From a gamma proteobacterium HTCC5015 (GTDB lineage Bacteria; Pseudomonadota; Gammaproteobacteria; HTCC5015), in the NCBI GenBank assembly GCA_000155715.1, contig DS990601.1, forward strand, positions 1-64,000: a stretch of 64,000 nucleotides of DNA, in the 5' to 3' direction. This document shows positions 1-10,400 of the stretch, in pieces. The translations under genes were made by a program, and so were the position numbers. How positions within the stretch are numbered: the first letter of the stretch is position 1; each line of letters starts with the position of its first letter. The notes below the pieces were generated by a model. It had not been told where the DNA came from and did not search any database. It was given only the letters and a program-made list of their open reading frames with translations.

Positions 1-1910
1 ACGGCTTTAAGTGCTTGGCACTCAAGGGCAAACGCTTCGGCAAATTCCTCAGAGAAGTAACGCGCCGCACCGCGGAAGCCCAACATGGGGTTTTCTTCAA
101 CGGGCTCGTAAATTTCGCCACCAATCAATGAGCGGTACTCGTTGGACTTAAAGTCCGACAGACGAACCACCACGGGGCGAGGGTAGAAAGCAGCGGCAAT
201 CGAGCCCACGCCCTCTTTGATTTTCTCCACAAAGAAGCGACGAGGGTCTTCGTAGCCGCCCATGGCCTTAGTGATACGGAACTGGGTGTACTCATCCAGC
301 TTGTCGTACTCGAGAAGAGCGCGCGGGTGAATGCCGATGGTGTTATTGATAATAAACTCAAGACGAGCCAAGCCAACACCTGCAGAGGGCAGGAAGGACG
401 TTTCAAACGCCACTTCGGGGTTACCCACGTTGAGCAGCAGCTTCGTTTTGCTTTCGCCCATTTCTGACAAATCGATTTCCTCTTCTTCGAAATCGAGAAT
501 GCCATCGTAGACATACCCACTGTCGCCTTCAGCGCATGAGGCGGTTAGCTCGCGACCATTCGTAATCACTTCCGTCGCATTATTGCAGCCGACAATGGCA
601 GGAATACCCAACTCACGCGCGATAATAGCGGCGTGACAGGTGCGGCCACCGCGGTTGGTGACAATGGCCGAAGCGCGTTTCATAACGGGCTCCCAATCGG
701 GATCCGTAATGTCGGTAATCAGCACTTCGCCGTCTTCGAGGTCGTGCATGTCCTTGGCTTCTAGGATGACTTTGGCTTTACCCGTGGCAATTTTCTTGCC
801 GACCGACTTACCTTGGGCGACGACTTCACCCTGTCCCGTCATTTTGTAGACAATATGCTTGGTGTGATCGGCCTGAGAGACAACCGTCTCGGGGCGGGCC
901 TGTACGACAAACAATTCGCCCGACTCGCCGTCTTTAGCCCACTCAACGTCCATGGGCGTGAATTTGTTGTCATTCTTCGCCGTATAGTGCTTTTCAATTT
1001 CCACGGCGTACTTGGCCAGTGTCAGCACATCGTCATCATCAATCGAAAAGCGGCGTTGCTCTTCGGGGTGAACTGAGACATTCTTGGTCGACATGCCGGC
1101 GTTGTGGTGCTCGGCGGCATAGATCATCTTTACGTCTTTACGGCCCACTTGGCGCTTGATAATCGGCGCTTTGCCGCTTTCCAGAGTGGGTTTAAAAACG
1201 TAGAACTCGTCGGGGTTTACTGTGCCTTGAACGACATTTTCGCCCAAGCCGTAAGAAGAGGTGATGAACACCACATCGCGGAAACCCGTTTCCGTATCGA
1301 CGGTAAACATCACGCCCGAGCTTGAAATGTCGGAACGCACCATCTTCTGAACCGTAATCGACAGGGCGACGCCCAAGTGCTCAAAGCCTTGGTGAACACG
1401 ATAGGAAATCGCACGATCTGTGTATAAAGAGGCGAAAACTTGCTTACAAGTGCTCGACAAATTGCGCGTGCCGCGAATATTTAGGTAAGACTCTTGCTGG
1501 CCCGCAAACGAGGCGGTCGGCAAATCTTCAGCGGTAGCCGAGCTGCGCACGGCAACATCGGGATTGTGGCCGTATTCTTCGCCAAGCTCGGCGTAGGCCT
1601 GCACAATTTCCTCGTGCAAATCTTCGGGCATTTCACCGTAGGCGATCCCTGCGCGAATCTTCCCGCCAATATCGGAGAGTTGCTCCAAATTGTCGGGGTC
1701 CAATGTGCGAAGATGCTCAGCAATCTGGTCGTTGAGATTGTTGTACTCTAAGTAGTAACGGAAGGCATCGGCGGTAATGGCAAAGCCATTGGGCACTTTG
1801 ACGCCTTTCTCTGTGAGCGCGGAGTACATTTCACCGAGTGAGGCGTTCTTACCGCCAACCTCGGGTACATCTTCGATGCGGATATCAGCAAAACGCTTGA
1901 TGTATTTCAT
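1..1910 (-). CDS. ppsA: Phosphoenolpyruvate synthase, 5' part (runs off left edge)
   Basis: PEP synthase converts pyruvate, ATP and water to PEP, AMP and phosphate in the cytoplasm, the entry step of gluconeogenesis from three-carbon substrates. The minus strand opens at an ATG at 1908-1910 and reads MKYIKRFADIRIEDVPEVGG without a stop to base 3. That is 636 codons of a family usually near 790 residues, so the PEP-binding C-terminal domain lies outside the window. The N-terminal ATP-binding domain comes first. The phosphohistidine segment TNRGGRTCHAAIIARE follows, with the catalytic His codon at 633-635 (about residue 426; family position about 421). The visible end reads RYFSEEFAEAFALECQALKA, typical of the family. 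The next gene to the right is divergent. The product is certain; regulation is not visible. Confidence 0.96.
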   Translation of the reverse strand, partial: MKYIKRFADIRIEDVPEVGGKNASLGEMYSALTEKGVKVPNGFAITADAFRYYLEYNNLNDQIAEHLRTLDPDNLEQLSDIGGKIRAGIAYGEMPEDLHEEIVQAYAELGEEYGHNPDVAVRSSATAEDLPTASFAGQQESYLNIRGTRNLSSTCKQVFASLYTDRAISYRVHQGFEHLGVALSITVQKMVRSDISSSGVMFTVDTETGFRDVVFITSSYGLGENVVQGTVNPDEFYVFKPTLESGKAPIIKRQVGRKDVKMIYAAEHHNAGMSTKNVSVHPEEQRRFSIDDDDVLTLAKYAVEIEKHYTAKNDNKFTPMDVEWAKDGESGELFVVQARPETVVSQADHTKHIVYKMTGQGEVVAQGKSVGKKIATGKAKVILEAKDMHDLEDGEVLITDITDPDWEPVMKRASAIVTNRGGRTCHAAIIARELGIPAIVGCNNATEVITNGRELTASCAEGDSGYVYDGILDFEEEEIDLSEMGESKTKLLLNVGNPEVAFETSFLPSAGVGLARLEFIINNTIGIHPRALLEYDKLDEYTQFRITKAMGGYEDPRRFFVEKIKEGVGSIAAAFYPRPVVVRLSDFKSNEYRSLIGGEIYEPVEENPMLGFRGAARYFSEEFAEAFALECQALKA

Positions 1911-2120
1911 TGAGCTACCTGTACCTTGTGGGCAAAATTTTAGCGCGCGAATTCTAACACGAGCCTTGGCAAAAAGCCTATCGAAAGGCGTGTTTTGCAG
2001 ATATTGTGTGCAAGTCAAGCGAAAACCACCACATGTAGTAGCTGATTTGCACGCTGAGCCGCACTCACGGGTATTGAAAATAGCTTGCAGAAGCCTCTAA
2101 AACTGTTTCAAACTAGGGCT

Positions 2121-2561
2121 ATGGTATTTTGTAGCGAACACATTCGTCGGCCATCATCGCGTCGATTTACCCAGTTGATGGACCTCTACGAGCAAAACTA
2201 TATTTTGCTTCGGCGCCTCTTGGGCGATGCTCAAAACCTGCCGGACGAATCCGTTTCACGCAGCGCAGATCACTTGCCGCTCTACTGCTGGGTTGTCGAG
2301 CGCTCCCCCTTTACCACCACCGTTCGATTGAGCTATCGCTTTGAAAACCACTCTCGCCGTCACCGAGAGTACGAGCCCGATTTGACCTTGCGAATTTATC
2401 ATGACGCTCGCAGTGGTGAGGCCATGAGCGCCATTGTGAACGGTAAACCACGGCAAATGCGCCACGCGTCTAATATGGAGTGGCGCTGGCAACTCAACCG
2501 GTTCCTCAATCGCTGGCTGCGCTATTGCCTACACCAAGGGCACGGTTTTAACCCGTCTTAA
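2121..2561 (+). CDS. DUF1249 family (YqiB-like) protein
   Basis: A 146-residue protein of unknown function in the DUF1249 family, whose E. coli member is YqiB (about 140 residues). Family hallmarks seen are MDLYEQNYILLRRLL near the N-terminus, LTLRIYHDA in the middle, and a C-terminal stretch LNRFLNRWLRYCLHQGHG. It looks soluble, with no signal peptide or membrane segment. I chose the ATG at 2121 because the family begins only about ten residues before the MDLYEQN motif; an in-frame ATG at 2085 would add twelve unlikely residues. It is transcribed away from ppsA across a 210-bp gap. Its last 14 bases overlap the end of the convergent transglutaminase gene. The family is well recognised; no function is claimed. 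Confidence 0.85.
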   Translation: MVFCSEHIRRPSSRRFTQLMDLYEQNYILLRRLLGDAQNLPDESVSRSADHLPLYCWVVERSPFTTTVRLSYRFENHSRRHREYEPDLTLRIYHDARSGEAMSAIVNGKPRQMRHASNMEWRWQLNRFLNRWLRYCLHQGHGFNPS

Positions 2562-4536
2562 TCTCCTGCCGCGCTCGGCGACAGGCATTGTGAAACCGTT
2601 CGGCCAGCGCCTCGTCCAAGGTGCCGTACTCCAGTCGATTGTAGGTTTTACCAATAAAATGAATGAGCGCCGCATGCTGGGGCAGGGCGCGAGCGAGGCG
2701 CTCCGCGTAATCTTCCGCCCCTTCATGGGGCCAACGAGCGAGCTGACGCTTCTCCATGGTGTCGCAAAAGCGGCGATAATCTCGCTCAACATCACTATAG
2801 CGACGGCTCGAACGCACCGAGCGCAGCCCCCACAGCAATACTGCCGCCAAAGTTAAACCGAACAGCACAAACAGCGTGATGACAATTTTGCGCACGCTGT
2901 CGAGCCCAAAACGCTCCAAAAAGTCTTTTTGAAAGTCTGAGTCATAGCCTAAAACCCACTGGTTCCAGCGGTTGTCCACCGCGTCCCACAGGCGTACCAC
3001 GTCCCGCAGTAAACTGTCGGAGCGAAACTGAAAGGGCAGAGACCCTGACTCCAAGCCCAGTGCATCTTCAACGCCCAGCTCGATGCGATCGGGAGCCACG
3101 GCCGCCGTTGGATCGATGCGCACCCAGCCCGAGCCCTCGATCCAAACCTCAGCCCAAGCGTGGGCATCTGACTGCCGCACCGTCATAAAGTCGTCGTAGG
3201 GATTCATCTCGCCGCCCTGATAACCGATGATAATTCGAGCGGGAATGCCCGCTGCGCGCATCAAAAACACAAAGGAACTGGCGTAGTGCTCACAAAAGCC
3301 GCGCTTGGTGTTAAACAAAAAGTCATCCAAGCTGTGCTGCCCCAGCGGGGGCGGTCTCAACGTGTAGTAATAAGGCTGTTGGCGAAAGCGTTGTAAAGCC
3401 GTTTCGATAATTTTTTGGGGCTGCTCTGCGTACTCTCGCCGCCAACGCTGTGCCAATGCCCTCGACTGCGGGTTACCACTGCGCGGCAGCGACAAGCCTA
3501 ACTGGATTTGGTCGTAAGGGAGTTGAGTTTGTATCCGATAGCGGGGCGCGGATTCGGCTCGGTACTGAATAACTTGAGTCACATCGCGCTCCATCGACAA
3601 CTCGTAATCGGCATCGTAAAAATGCACGCCATCGTGCTTTATTGGCATATCCAAGCCAAATACCGTTTGCTCACTGTGTGGCTCGAGCGTGACCTGATAG
3701 CGGTAGGTCGTGTCTTGATAATCAAATCTAGGCGCTTTGCTGCGCGCCTTCTCTTGGTCGAGATCGCGCCCACGCCAAGTGCTCCCATCGTAGCGCCACA
3801 GTACAACACCGCGCCAATAGCGCTCTGCGGGCGGGGGCACAGCGCCGTCAAACTGCACGCGAAAGGCAACGGCGCCCGACAGTGCTAATTGGGAGAAGTT
3901 ATCCAGTGACAAAGAGTCAGAAAACCCGGTTCGAGCGCTATTCGACTCGGTGGGAAGCCCCCATAACGGCCCGGGGATGCGAGGAAACAAGGCGAATAAA
4001 ATGGCCATCAAGGGCAAGGCCATCAACACATAGCGCGATGCGCCTTTAAGCAACTGAGGCAGCGGTAAGCTGACTCGGCCCTGCTGCTGCAACTGCATCA
4101 TCACAAAGGTAATTAGAATAACTTGAACCAGCATCCACAGGGCCGTGGGTATGCTTTGAGTAAATAAAAAATTGACCGCCGCCACAAAGTAGCCGAGCAG
4201 AACGACAACCATGCCGTCGCGGTAAGTTTTGGCTTCACACAGCTTCAACACCAGCATGGAGACCAAAAGTGCCGACCCGGGATCGCGGCCATTCACTCCA
4301 CCGTATGACAGCACTACAATCGCCAAGCAAGCGATAACTAGGCCAATCAGTAACCAACGGCTGAACGACACTACGCCTCGATTTAAAAGGATGCCGCGCC
4401 ACAGCAGGGCCATCATCATTACCCCGAGCAGAGGCATAGGAATGCGGAAAAAGTGGGGCGCCGCAGTGGTTAGTGCGGCCATCACCAACCACAAAATGGA
4501 GGCAACGCTCAGAGGAGATTGGGTTAGGCGGCTCAC
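2548..4536 (-). CDS. tgpA: TgpA-type membrane transglutaminase (DUF3488/transglutaminase-core/DUF4129)
   Basis: A 662-residue inner-membrane protein. The first about 190 residues hold several hydrophobic helices (DUF3488). A large periplasmic region with a transglutaminase-like core follows, with the Cys of GFCEHYASSFVFLMRAAG near residue 410, then DAHAWAEVWIEGSGWVRIDP supplying the His and Asp of the triad. A further membrane helix comes near residue 560 and a DUF4129-like tail ends the protein. The Pseudomonas homologue TgpA is essential there and has a periplasmic transglutaminase domain; its substrate is not settled. This is the last gene of the MoxR, DUF58, TgpA operon. Its ATG overlaps the DUF58 stop by four bases, implying translational coupling. 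No key residue is missing. Confidence 0.93.
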   Translation of the reverse strand: MSRLTQSPLSVASILWLVMAALTTAAPHFFRIPMPLLGVMMMALLWRGILLNRGVVSFSRWLLIGLVIACLAIVVLSYGGVNGRDPGSALLVSMLVLKLCEAKTYRDGMVVVLLGYFVAAVNFLFTQSIPTALWMLVQVILITFVMMQLQQQGRVSLPLPQLLKGASRYVLMALPLMAILFALFPRIPGPLWGLPTESNSARTGFSDSLSLDNFSQLALSGAVAFRVQFDGAVPPPAERYWRGVVLWRYDGSTWRGRDLDQEKARSKAPRFDYQDTTYRYQVTLEPHSEQTVFGLDMPIKHDGVHFYDADYELSMERDVTQVIQYRAESAPRYRIQTQLPYDQIQLGLSLPRSGNPQSRALAQRWRREYAEQPQKIIETALQRFRQQPYYYTLRPPPLGQHSLDDFLFNTKRGFCEHYASSFVFLMRAAGIPARIIIGYQGGEMNPYDDFMTVRQSDAHAWAEVWIEGSGWVRIDPTAAVAPDRIELGVEDALGLESGSLPFQFRSDSLLRDVVRLWDAVDNRWNQWVLGYDSDFQKDFLERFGLDSVRKIVITLFVLFGLTLAAVLLWGLRSVRSSRRYSDVERDYRRFCDTMEKRQLARWPHEGAEDYAERLARALPQHAALIHFIGKTYNRLEYGTLDEALAERFHNACRRARQEIKTG

Positions 4537-5537
4537 GACGCCACCTCACACAATGCTAAAGCTTCTAGGCATTGCGCTTGATGACGCAAGCCTGAGCCCA
4601 AAGCAAGCTCTTTTTGCGGCAGGCGTAAACCGTAGGGGACATGTTCGCGCTCGCTCTCCAGTATCCAGTAGGCGAGTTGCGACAAGCGCTGCTCAGGCGA
4701 CAAATCATCCAGTTGCTGATAATCGAGCCATCGGTGCTCGCTCAAGGTTCCCTCGAACGCCTTAGACATCCACTCCCGACTGTGGGCGAGCGATTTCCAA
4801 GCAATACGATTGGGCGAATCGGTAATTTGATAGCGGCGAATGCCCGCAAAGTCGTCATCTCCAGTCACTTGCGCACTGCGCTGCCCCGTGCCATCGGCCA
4901 ACTCACTCAGCGGCACCCCAAAATCGATCGGTTTTGGATAGACGATGACGCCTGTATCAAAACGCAGCCAAGACCACACAAAAAACAAACCAAAGGGATA
5001 GCAGGTCCACAATCGTGTACGAGGCAGTGAAAAATAGCCCCGCTCTAGAACGGGCGTGTCGTACACCAGCTCGCCATCGCTAGTACTCCCCGGTGGTTGT
5101 TCTTCCTCGGGATTTCCAAGCCACAACATTTCGCGTTGCCGCGCATTCAAACTTTTAACCGAAAAAATAAAACGAGCGCTTTGCCCCGCATAAATGGGCA
5201 AAACGGGTTTGGGGGCGATCTCCAACTTCACCAAGTTGGCGTAGCTAAAGTGCATGCCCAAAATAGCGATTGAAGTGACCAAAAATGTCAGCATAAAGGC
5301 CATGCTGTTGGTGTAGTTCATAGCGCCGAGCAGCAACAAAAAAAGCAGCGCAGCCAACATCAAGCCAAAACGAGTGGGGATGACATAGATGGAGCGTCCG
5401 TGAGTCACAATAGATGTACCACTGTGCCGAATACGTTGATTCGTCCAACGGTTTACACGCTGCCTTACGGGGGCAAATACGCGCCATTTTCCGATGTCTT
5501 CAAACCACATGACGCTATTCGACGGGGACAGCCTCAA
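4533..5537 (-). CDS. DUF58 domain protein
   Basis: A 334-residue protein with two adjacent hydrophobic helices near residues 55-95 (LMLAALLFLLLLGAMNYTNS and the next segment). A beta-rich region follows, then the DUF58 signature GDDDFAGIRRYQITDSPNRI-W around residues 225-250. DUF58 proteins regularly sit beside MoxR ATPases and are thought to act with them in assembling or maturing envelope proteins; the exact role is unknown. Here it is the middle gene of the operon. Its start overlaps the MoxR 3' end by 23 bases and its stop overlaps the TgpA start by four. The MoxR/DUF58/TgpA order matches that known from Pseudomonas. Confidence 0.9.
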   Translation of the reverse strand: MRLSPSNSVMWFEDIGKWRVFAPVRQRVNRWTNQRIRHSGTSIVTHGRSIYVIPTRFGLMLAALLFLLLLGAMNYTNSMAFMLTFLVTSIAILGMHFSYANLVKLEIAPKPVLPIYAGQSARFIFSVKSLNARQREMLWLGNPEEEQPPGSTSDGELVYDTPVLERGYFSLPRTRLWTCYPFGLFFVWSWLRFDTGVIVYPKPIDFGVPLSELADGTGQRSAQVTGDDDFAGIRRYQITDSPNRIAWKSLAHSREWMSKAFEGTLSEHRWLDYQQLDDLSPEQRLSQLAYWILESEREHVPYGLRLPQKELALGSGLRHQAQCLEALALCEVAS

Positions 5538-6429
5538 TCAAAAGCTCTCTCAATTCCTCGACGCTCAACAGCTCGTGGCGAAGGTTTTGCAGCCGGTGGC
5601 GAGCCAAAGGCAGAATGCCACGTTGAAAATCCTCAGGCTGAACAAAATCGCGGCCGTCGAGTAGGGCGCTGGCCTGGGCGATACGGATAAGCCCCAAGCC
5701 CGCCCGTGGTGATAGGCCTTCGGAAAAGAGGCTCTTGTCCCGACTTTGCTTCAAAAGCGCCTGAGCATAAGCCACAGCGCGATCGTTTACCTTCACTGCA
5801 CGAACCTGTTGCTGAAGCGTCAACAACGCTTCAGCGCTCATCGCCGGCTGCACCTCGCCAATCATCTCGCGCCGATCTTGTCCCTGTAGTAGCGCTCTCT
5901 CCGCTTCGTCAGAAAGCGGCGCCATGGCCACTTGCATCAAAAAACGGTCGAGTTGTGACTCGGGCAGGGGAAATGTCCCAATTTGAGAAGAGGGGTTCTG
6001 CGTCGCAATGACAAAAAAGGGGGCAGGGAGGTGATGCGTTTCCCCATCGACCGTCACCTGACGCTCCTCCATTGCCTCTAGCAGTGCACTCTGGGTCTTG
6101 GGCGTCGCTCGGTTCACCTCATCCGCCAACACCACCTGTTTAAAAATAGGGCCCGGATGAAAATCGAATTGACTGCGGTTTTGGTGATAAATGGAAACAC
6201 CGACAATGTCGGCTGGCAGTAGATCGCTCGTAAACTGGATACGTTGAAACTCAAGCCCCAGCACCCGAGCTAGCGCTTGAGACAACGTCGTTTTGCCAGT
6301 TCCCGGCAAATCTTCGATCAGCAAATGACCACCGGCTAGCAAACAGACTAGCGACTGGCGTATCACTTCGGGTTGTCCCAGGATGATTCGGTTTAGCAGC
6401 TGGCTCGCAGCACTCAAAGCATTCGACAT
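5515..6429 (-). CDS. MoxR family AAA+ ATPase
   Basis: A 304-residue cytoplasmic AAA+ ATPase. Walker A reads LPGTGKTTLSQ near residue 40. Walker B with the MoxR signature reads VVLADEVNRATPKTQSALLE near residues 99-118. Sensor 1 is in FVIATQNPSSQIGTFPLPES, and the C-terminal lid domain contains SPRAGLGLIR. MoxR ATPases act as chaperone-like partners of nearby DUF58 and VWA proteins. It is the first gene of a three-gene minus-strand operon; the upstream 97-bp gap should hold the promoter, which I could not define. The start at 6429 gives a normal MoxR N-terminus. Confidence 0.93.
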   Translation of the reverse strand: MSNALSAASQLLNRIILGQPEVIRQSLVCLLAGGHLLIEDLPGTGKTTLSQALARVLGLEFQRIQFTSDLLPADIVGVSIYHQNRSQFDFHPGPIFKQVVLADEVNRATPKTQSALLEAMEERQVTVDGETHHLPAPFFVIATQNPSSQIGTFPLPESQLDRFLMQVAMAPLSDEAERALLQGQDRREMIGEVQPAMSAEALLTLQQQVRAVKVNDRAVAYAQALLKQSRDKSLFSEGLSPRAGLGLIRIAQASALLDGRDFVQPEDFQRGILPLARHRLQNLRHELLSVEELRELLIEAVPVE

Positions 6430-6526
6430 GGTTTCTCACGAATTTATTGTAGTAACGCGAGTGTACCCGAGCCACCTACAGAAAAAAGCGCAGCATCACC
6501 AACGCGATTGAACAGCCGATAACTGG

Positions 6527-7261
6527 CTAATAACCTTGTCGTGGTGCGCTGTAACCTTTCACCGAGGAGAAGGGGGTTGTACGGCCAACCAAGGCCTCGA
6601 CCAGCATGAGTTCTTCATCCGTGTGGTTTTTAACGGGGGCCGGCTCAATCAATTGCCCCGCTTTGCCCTCCTTGAGAATGTAGCGCGGAGCATCGTGGTG
6701 TGAGGCGGCAATGCGTTCAGAGCTTTTCCCGCGATCACTGTTCGACACAATATCGACAACGCCATAACAGGTGCATAAATAGCTGACATCTTTTTCCGAT
6801 TCGGCGTACACCCCTGTACCTCTGATTCCAATGGTTGCCGTCGATGTCTGCATCGTATGGGCGGGCTGGGCAGGCTCCCGCGCCCCAAACACCGAAAGTA
6901 GTTTACCGGTTACCAGCCTCAAGCCGTGCTCAAAAAAGTCCTTGCCGGAAAATTGCACTCGACTGTTTTCGCGTAGGATGTGAGCGTCGCCCCCAATCAC
7001 AAAAACCACATGGGAGCCACTTTCGGTCTCCACGAGCGAGTTAGCAGAGATAACAGTCTTTTCCGTTGCTCGTTTTCCATCAACTCGAACCACACCGCCC
7101 ATATCGTAAATCGAGCGGCCAGGCTCTAGCTCATCGGGAATTTCACCCATCGACCACGCAGGCAGCGCTATGCCTCCGCTCCCAAGTGCAAAAGCGCCCA
7201 TGGACAGCGCCTTGACTAAGAATTCCCTTCTGGCGTCTTCAAATTCCGTACTCATATCCAT
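6527..7261 (-). CDS. FecR-domain protein with Tat-like leader
   Basis: A 244-residue exported protein. The N-terminus carries DARREFLVKALSMGAFALGS, an Arg-Arg followed by a hydrophobic stretch and an Ala-rich cleavage region, which resembles a twin-arginine signal. The centre (about residues 50-165) is FecR-like: GGVVRVDGKRA, then SLVETESGSHVVFVIGGDAH and STATIGIRGTGVYAE. In FecR proteins this fold is a periplasmic sensor or structural domain; no FecI-type sigma gene is adjacent here. A Cys pair (YLCTCYG) lies near residue 160. It is divergent from the large surface-protein gene across a 165-bp gap. The shared intergenic region suggests, but does not prove, a link to the 7.4-15.5 kb cluster. 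Confidence 0.75.
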   Translation of the reverse strand: MDMSTEFEDARREFLVKALSMGAFALGSGGIALPAWSMGEIPDELEPGRSIYDMGGVVRVDGKRATEKTVISANSLVETESGSHVVFVIGGDAHILRENSRVQFSGKDFFEHGLRLVTGKLLSVFGAREPAQPAHTMQTSTATIGIRGTGVYAESEKDVSYLCTCYGVVDIVSNSDRGKSSERIAASHHDAPRYILKEGKAGQLIEPAPVKNHTDEELMLVEALVGRTTPFSSVKGYSAPRQGY

Positions 7262-7426
7262 TCCTCACAGCGAAAGCCATTTGATGTCGAACTCGGTTTC
7301 ACACTCTATTTTCATGGGATTATGCGACAAATTCATCACATTGCCCACATTTGTAAATTTAGATTAAGCTAGAATTCTAGAACAAATCACGCATATTCAT
7401 AAAAAACGGGCTAAGCCTAGAGGCTA

Positions 7427-10400
7427 GTGGTGATAGATACGTCATTAATGAAAAAGGAATTTGCTCGAAGCGGTAAGCACGTCTTTATGAGCCTGCTGCT
7501 ACTGTTGTGCTACTCCCAAGCGGCAACCGCCAATAGTACAGGCATTAGCGGCTACTCTGGCGAATCGGGAAGCTCATGCGTCAGTTGCCACAATGGCAAT
7601 GTTTACAACTACAATTCGGTCATTTCGGGCGATAGCACGCTGACACCCAACAGTAGTAGCAGCTACACATTTAGCCTCAATCGCGTGGCCGGCAGTACAG
7701 CAGGCGCTGCGGGCTTTAATTTGTCGGCCGACAATGGAACGCTGAGCTCAGGATCTGGCTCTAAAATACTCAATTCCGAGCTAACTCATAGCGCCAAAAA
7801 AACCAGCAACTTTAACTGGTCCTTTAATTGGACGGCACCCTCGGCAGACGGTGTCTATACGCTATACGCCTGCGGCAATCCCGTCGACAACGACGGAGTA
7901 GGCCTGAGTGACACCGGTGATGGCCCAGCGGATTGCACCGAATTCGACATCACGGTTAATACGCCTCCCACCGCTAATAGTGACTCCAGCTCACTGTCTG
8001 AAGACGGTAGCTACGATTATGTTTACCCATTGAGCAACGACTCTTCCGGAGATGTCGGCGACACAAAAAGCTTAATTGGCGTTTGCGCCACATCCACTTT
8101 GGACTACTACTGCAATAGCACCAGTTATACCCCGTCACAAGGTAGCTTTTACGTCGCCGGCAGCTATGTGCGCTATTTACCGGCTGCCAACTACAACGGT
8201 ACTTTTAGCATCAAGTACAAAATGCAGGACAGCTACGGCGACGTCGACACGGCCAACATCACCTATACCGTGTCGTCAGTGAATGACGATCCAGTCGTAT
8301 CCGGTGTCGACACAACACTTTCCTACACCGAGGGGCAGGGCGCTCGCACCTTAGAGAGCAGTATTAACTTGAGCGATGTGGACCACACGCAACTGAACCG
8401 CGCCGAGGTAGAAATTTCTGGCAACTATGTTAGCGGGCAAGATGTCTTGGCAGCCAGCAACTGCAGTGGCCTAAGTTGCAGTTTCAATAGCACGAACGGC
8501 ACCCTCACCCTATTTGGCACAGCCTCTATCGCCACCTACCAAAATGCATTGGAGTCAGTCACTTACGCCAATACATCAGAAGACCCCAGCACCGCCACGC
8601 GGACTGTTCGTATTCGAGTGCGCGATACGGCATATGCCTACAGCAATTACGACACCATGAACATCACCGTTAGCGCTGAAAACGATGCCCCCGTTGTCAG
8701 CGGCTTTGACACCACGCTCAACTACACCGAGAACGATGGCGCACGTTCACTAGAGAGCTCCGTCTCTCTCAATGACATCGACAGTAGCCAGCTCAACCGC
8801 GCTGAAATTCAGATATACAGTGGCTACATCAACGGCGAAGACGTACTCGCTGCGGGTAATTGTTCCGCCCTCAGTTGTAGCTTCAACACTGGCACTGGCA
8901 CTTATGTTTTTTCGGGCAATGCCAGTCTCGCGACTTATGAAGCGGTCATTGAATCCCTAACCTATACCAATCAATCCGAAGCACCGAGCACTAGCCCGCG
9001 AGCTGTAAGGCTAAGAGTGAGAGACACCGATAATGACTACAGCAATGGCGACACACTCTCCATTGCTGTCACTGCGGTGGAAGATCCTGCCGATTTCGAC
9101 AGTCCCGTCTACGAACGCATTGGTGTTGGCACATCGTCTAGTACCACTCAAAACATTGCCGAGGACAATCAATTACAACTGCAATTTGCCGCCAACGACC
9201 CCGAAGGCGTCAGCACTGAGTTTAACCTCGTCTCTACAAACCCCGTTCTCACGGGCCCCGAACCCTTGATCAGTGTATCCAGTGACGGCCTGCTTTCCTG
9301 GACCCCCGATGGGACCCGCAGCAGTGTTCAAGCGGTTATTGGCGTGAACGACAATATTGGCAGCAGTCCTGACAATACCTTTAGTATCACACTTACTGTT
9401 ACAGGCTCTAATGACGCCCCTGTCATCACCGAGGGCGCCTCTATCAATGTCAATATGGACGAGGATGCCTCGCCCACAGCATTCAACCTGACACTGAATG
9501 CCAGTGATTTAGAAAACGACACTCTCACTTGGAGCATCGTCTCTCAGGCCAGCAAAGGAACGGCCTCGACCAGCGGCACAGGCAACAGCAAGGCCATTCT
9601 GTACACTCCCGATCTCAATGAAAACGGCAGCGATGCTTTCGTGGTGAGAGTCACTGACGGCAGCCTGTCCGACGACATCACCGTCAATGTCAACATAGCC
9701 CCCCAGGCGGACGCTCCCGTCATTACTGACGGAAAAGCAATTACAGTAGCTATGTCTGAAGACGGCAGCCCTACGCCCTTTGAATTAGTGCTCAACGCCA
9801 CCGATCCAGACGCCGGCGACACATTGACATGGCGTATTAGCCAAGCGGCATCTCGTGGTGCCACCTCAATACCCGGTGCCACGAGAGCAGGGCAACCCAT
9901 TGTCTACAAGCCCAACGACGACTACTTCGGCAGCGATCAATTTACGGTTTCAGTCAGTGACGGTCGTTTAAGCGACAGCATTGATGTCACCGTTAACATT
10001 GCCCCCGTGAACGACAATCCTGTCATCCAAACGATTGGAACCCTGCCTGCGGCCACTGAAGATCAGCTCTATCAGTTTGTTGTCGCTGTGTCCGATGTCG
10101 ATCACAGCGTTCCCGAAGACCTCAGGTTCTCATTAAATAACGCCCCCGATGGCATGCAAATTAATGCCACTGGCCAAGTAAGCTGGACTCCCAGCGAAGG
10201 TGTCAGCGGTTCTGGAAAAGTTGGCGTGCGCGTCGAAGACAGTGCTGGCGGTATCGATGCAGCGATGTTTAGCGTTAGCGTGTCAGCCGTCAATGACGGC
10301 CCCAGTATTAACAGCACACCACCCAACACTGCGACCGAGGGAGAGCTCTACGAATACACACTACAGGTCAGCGACCCCGACGACGCCAACGACGGCAGTG

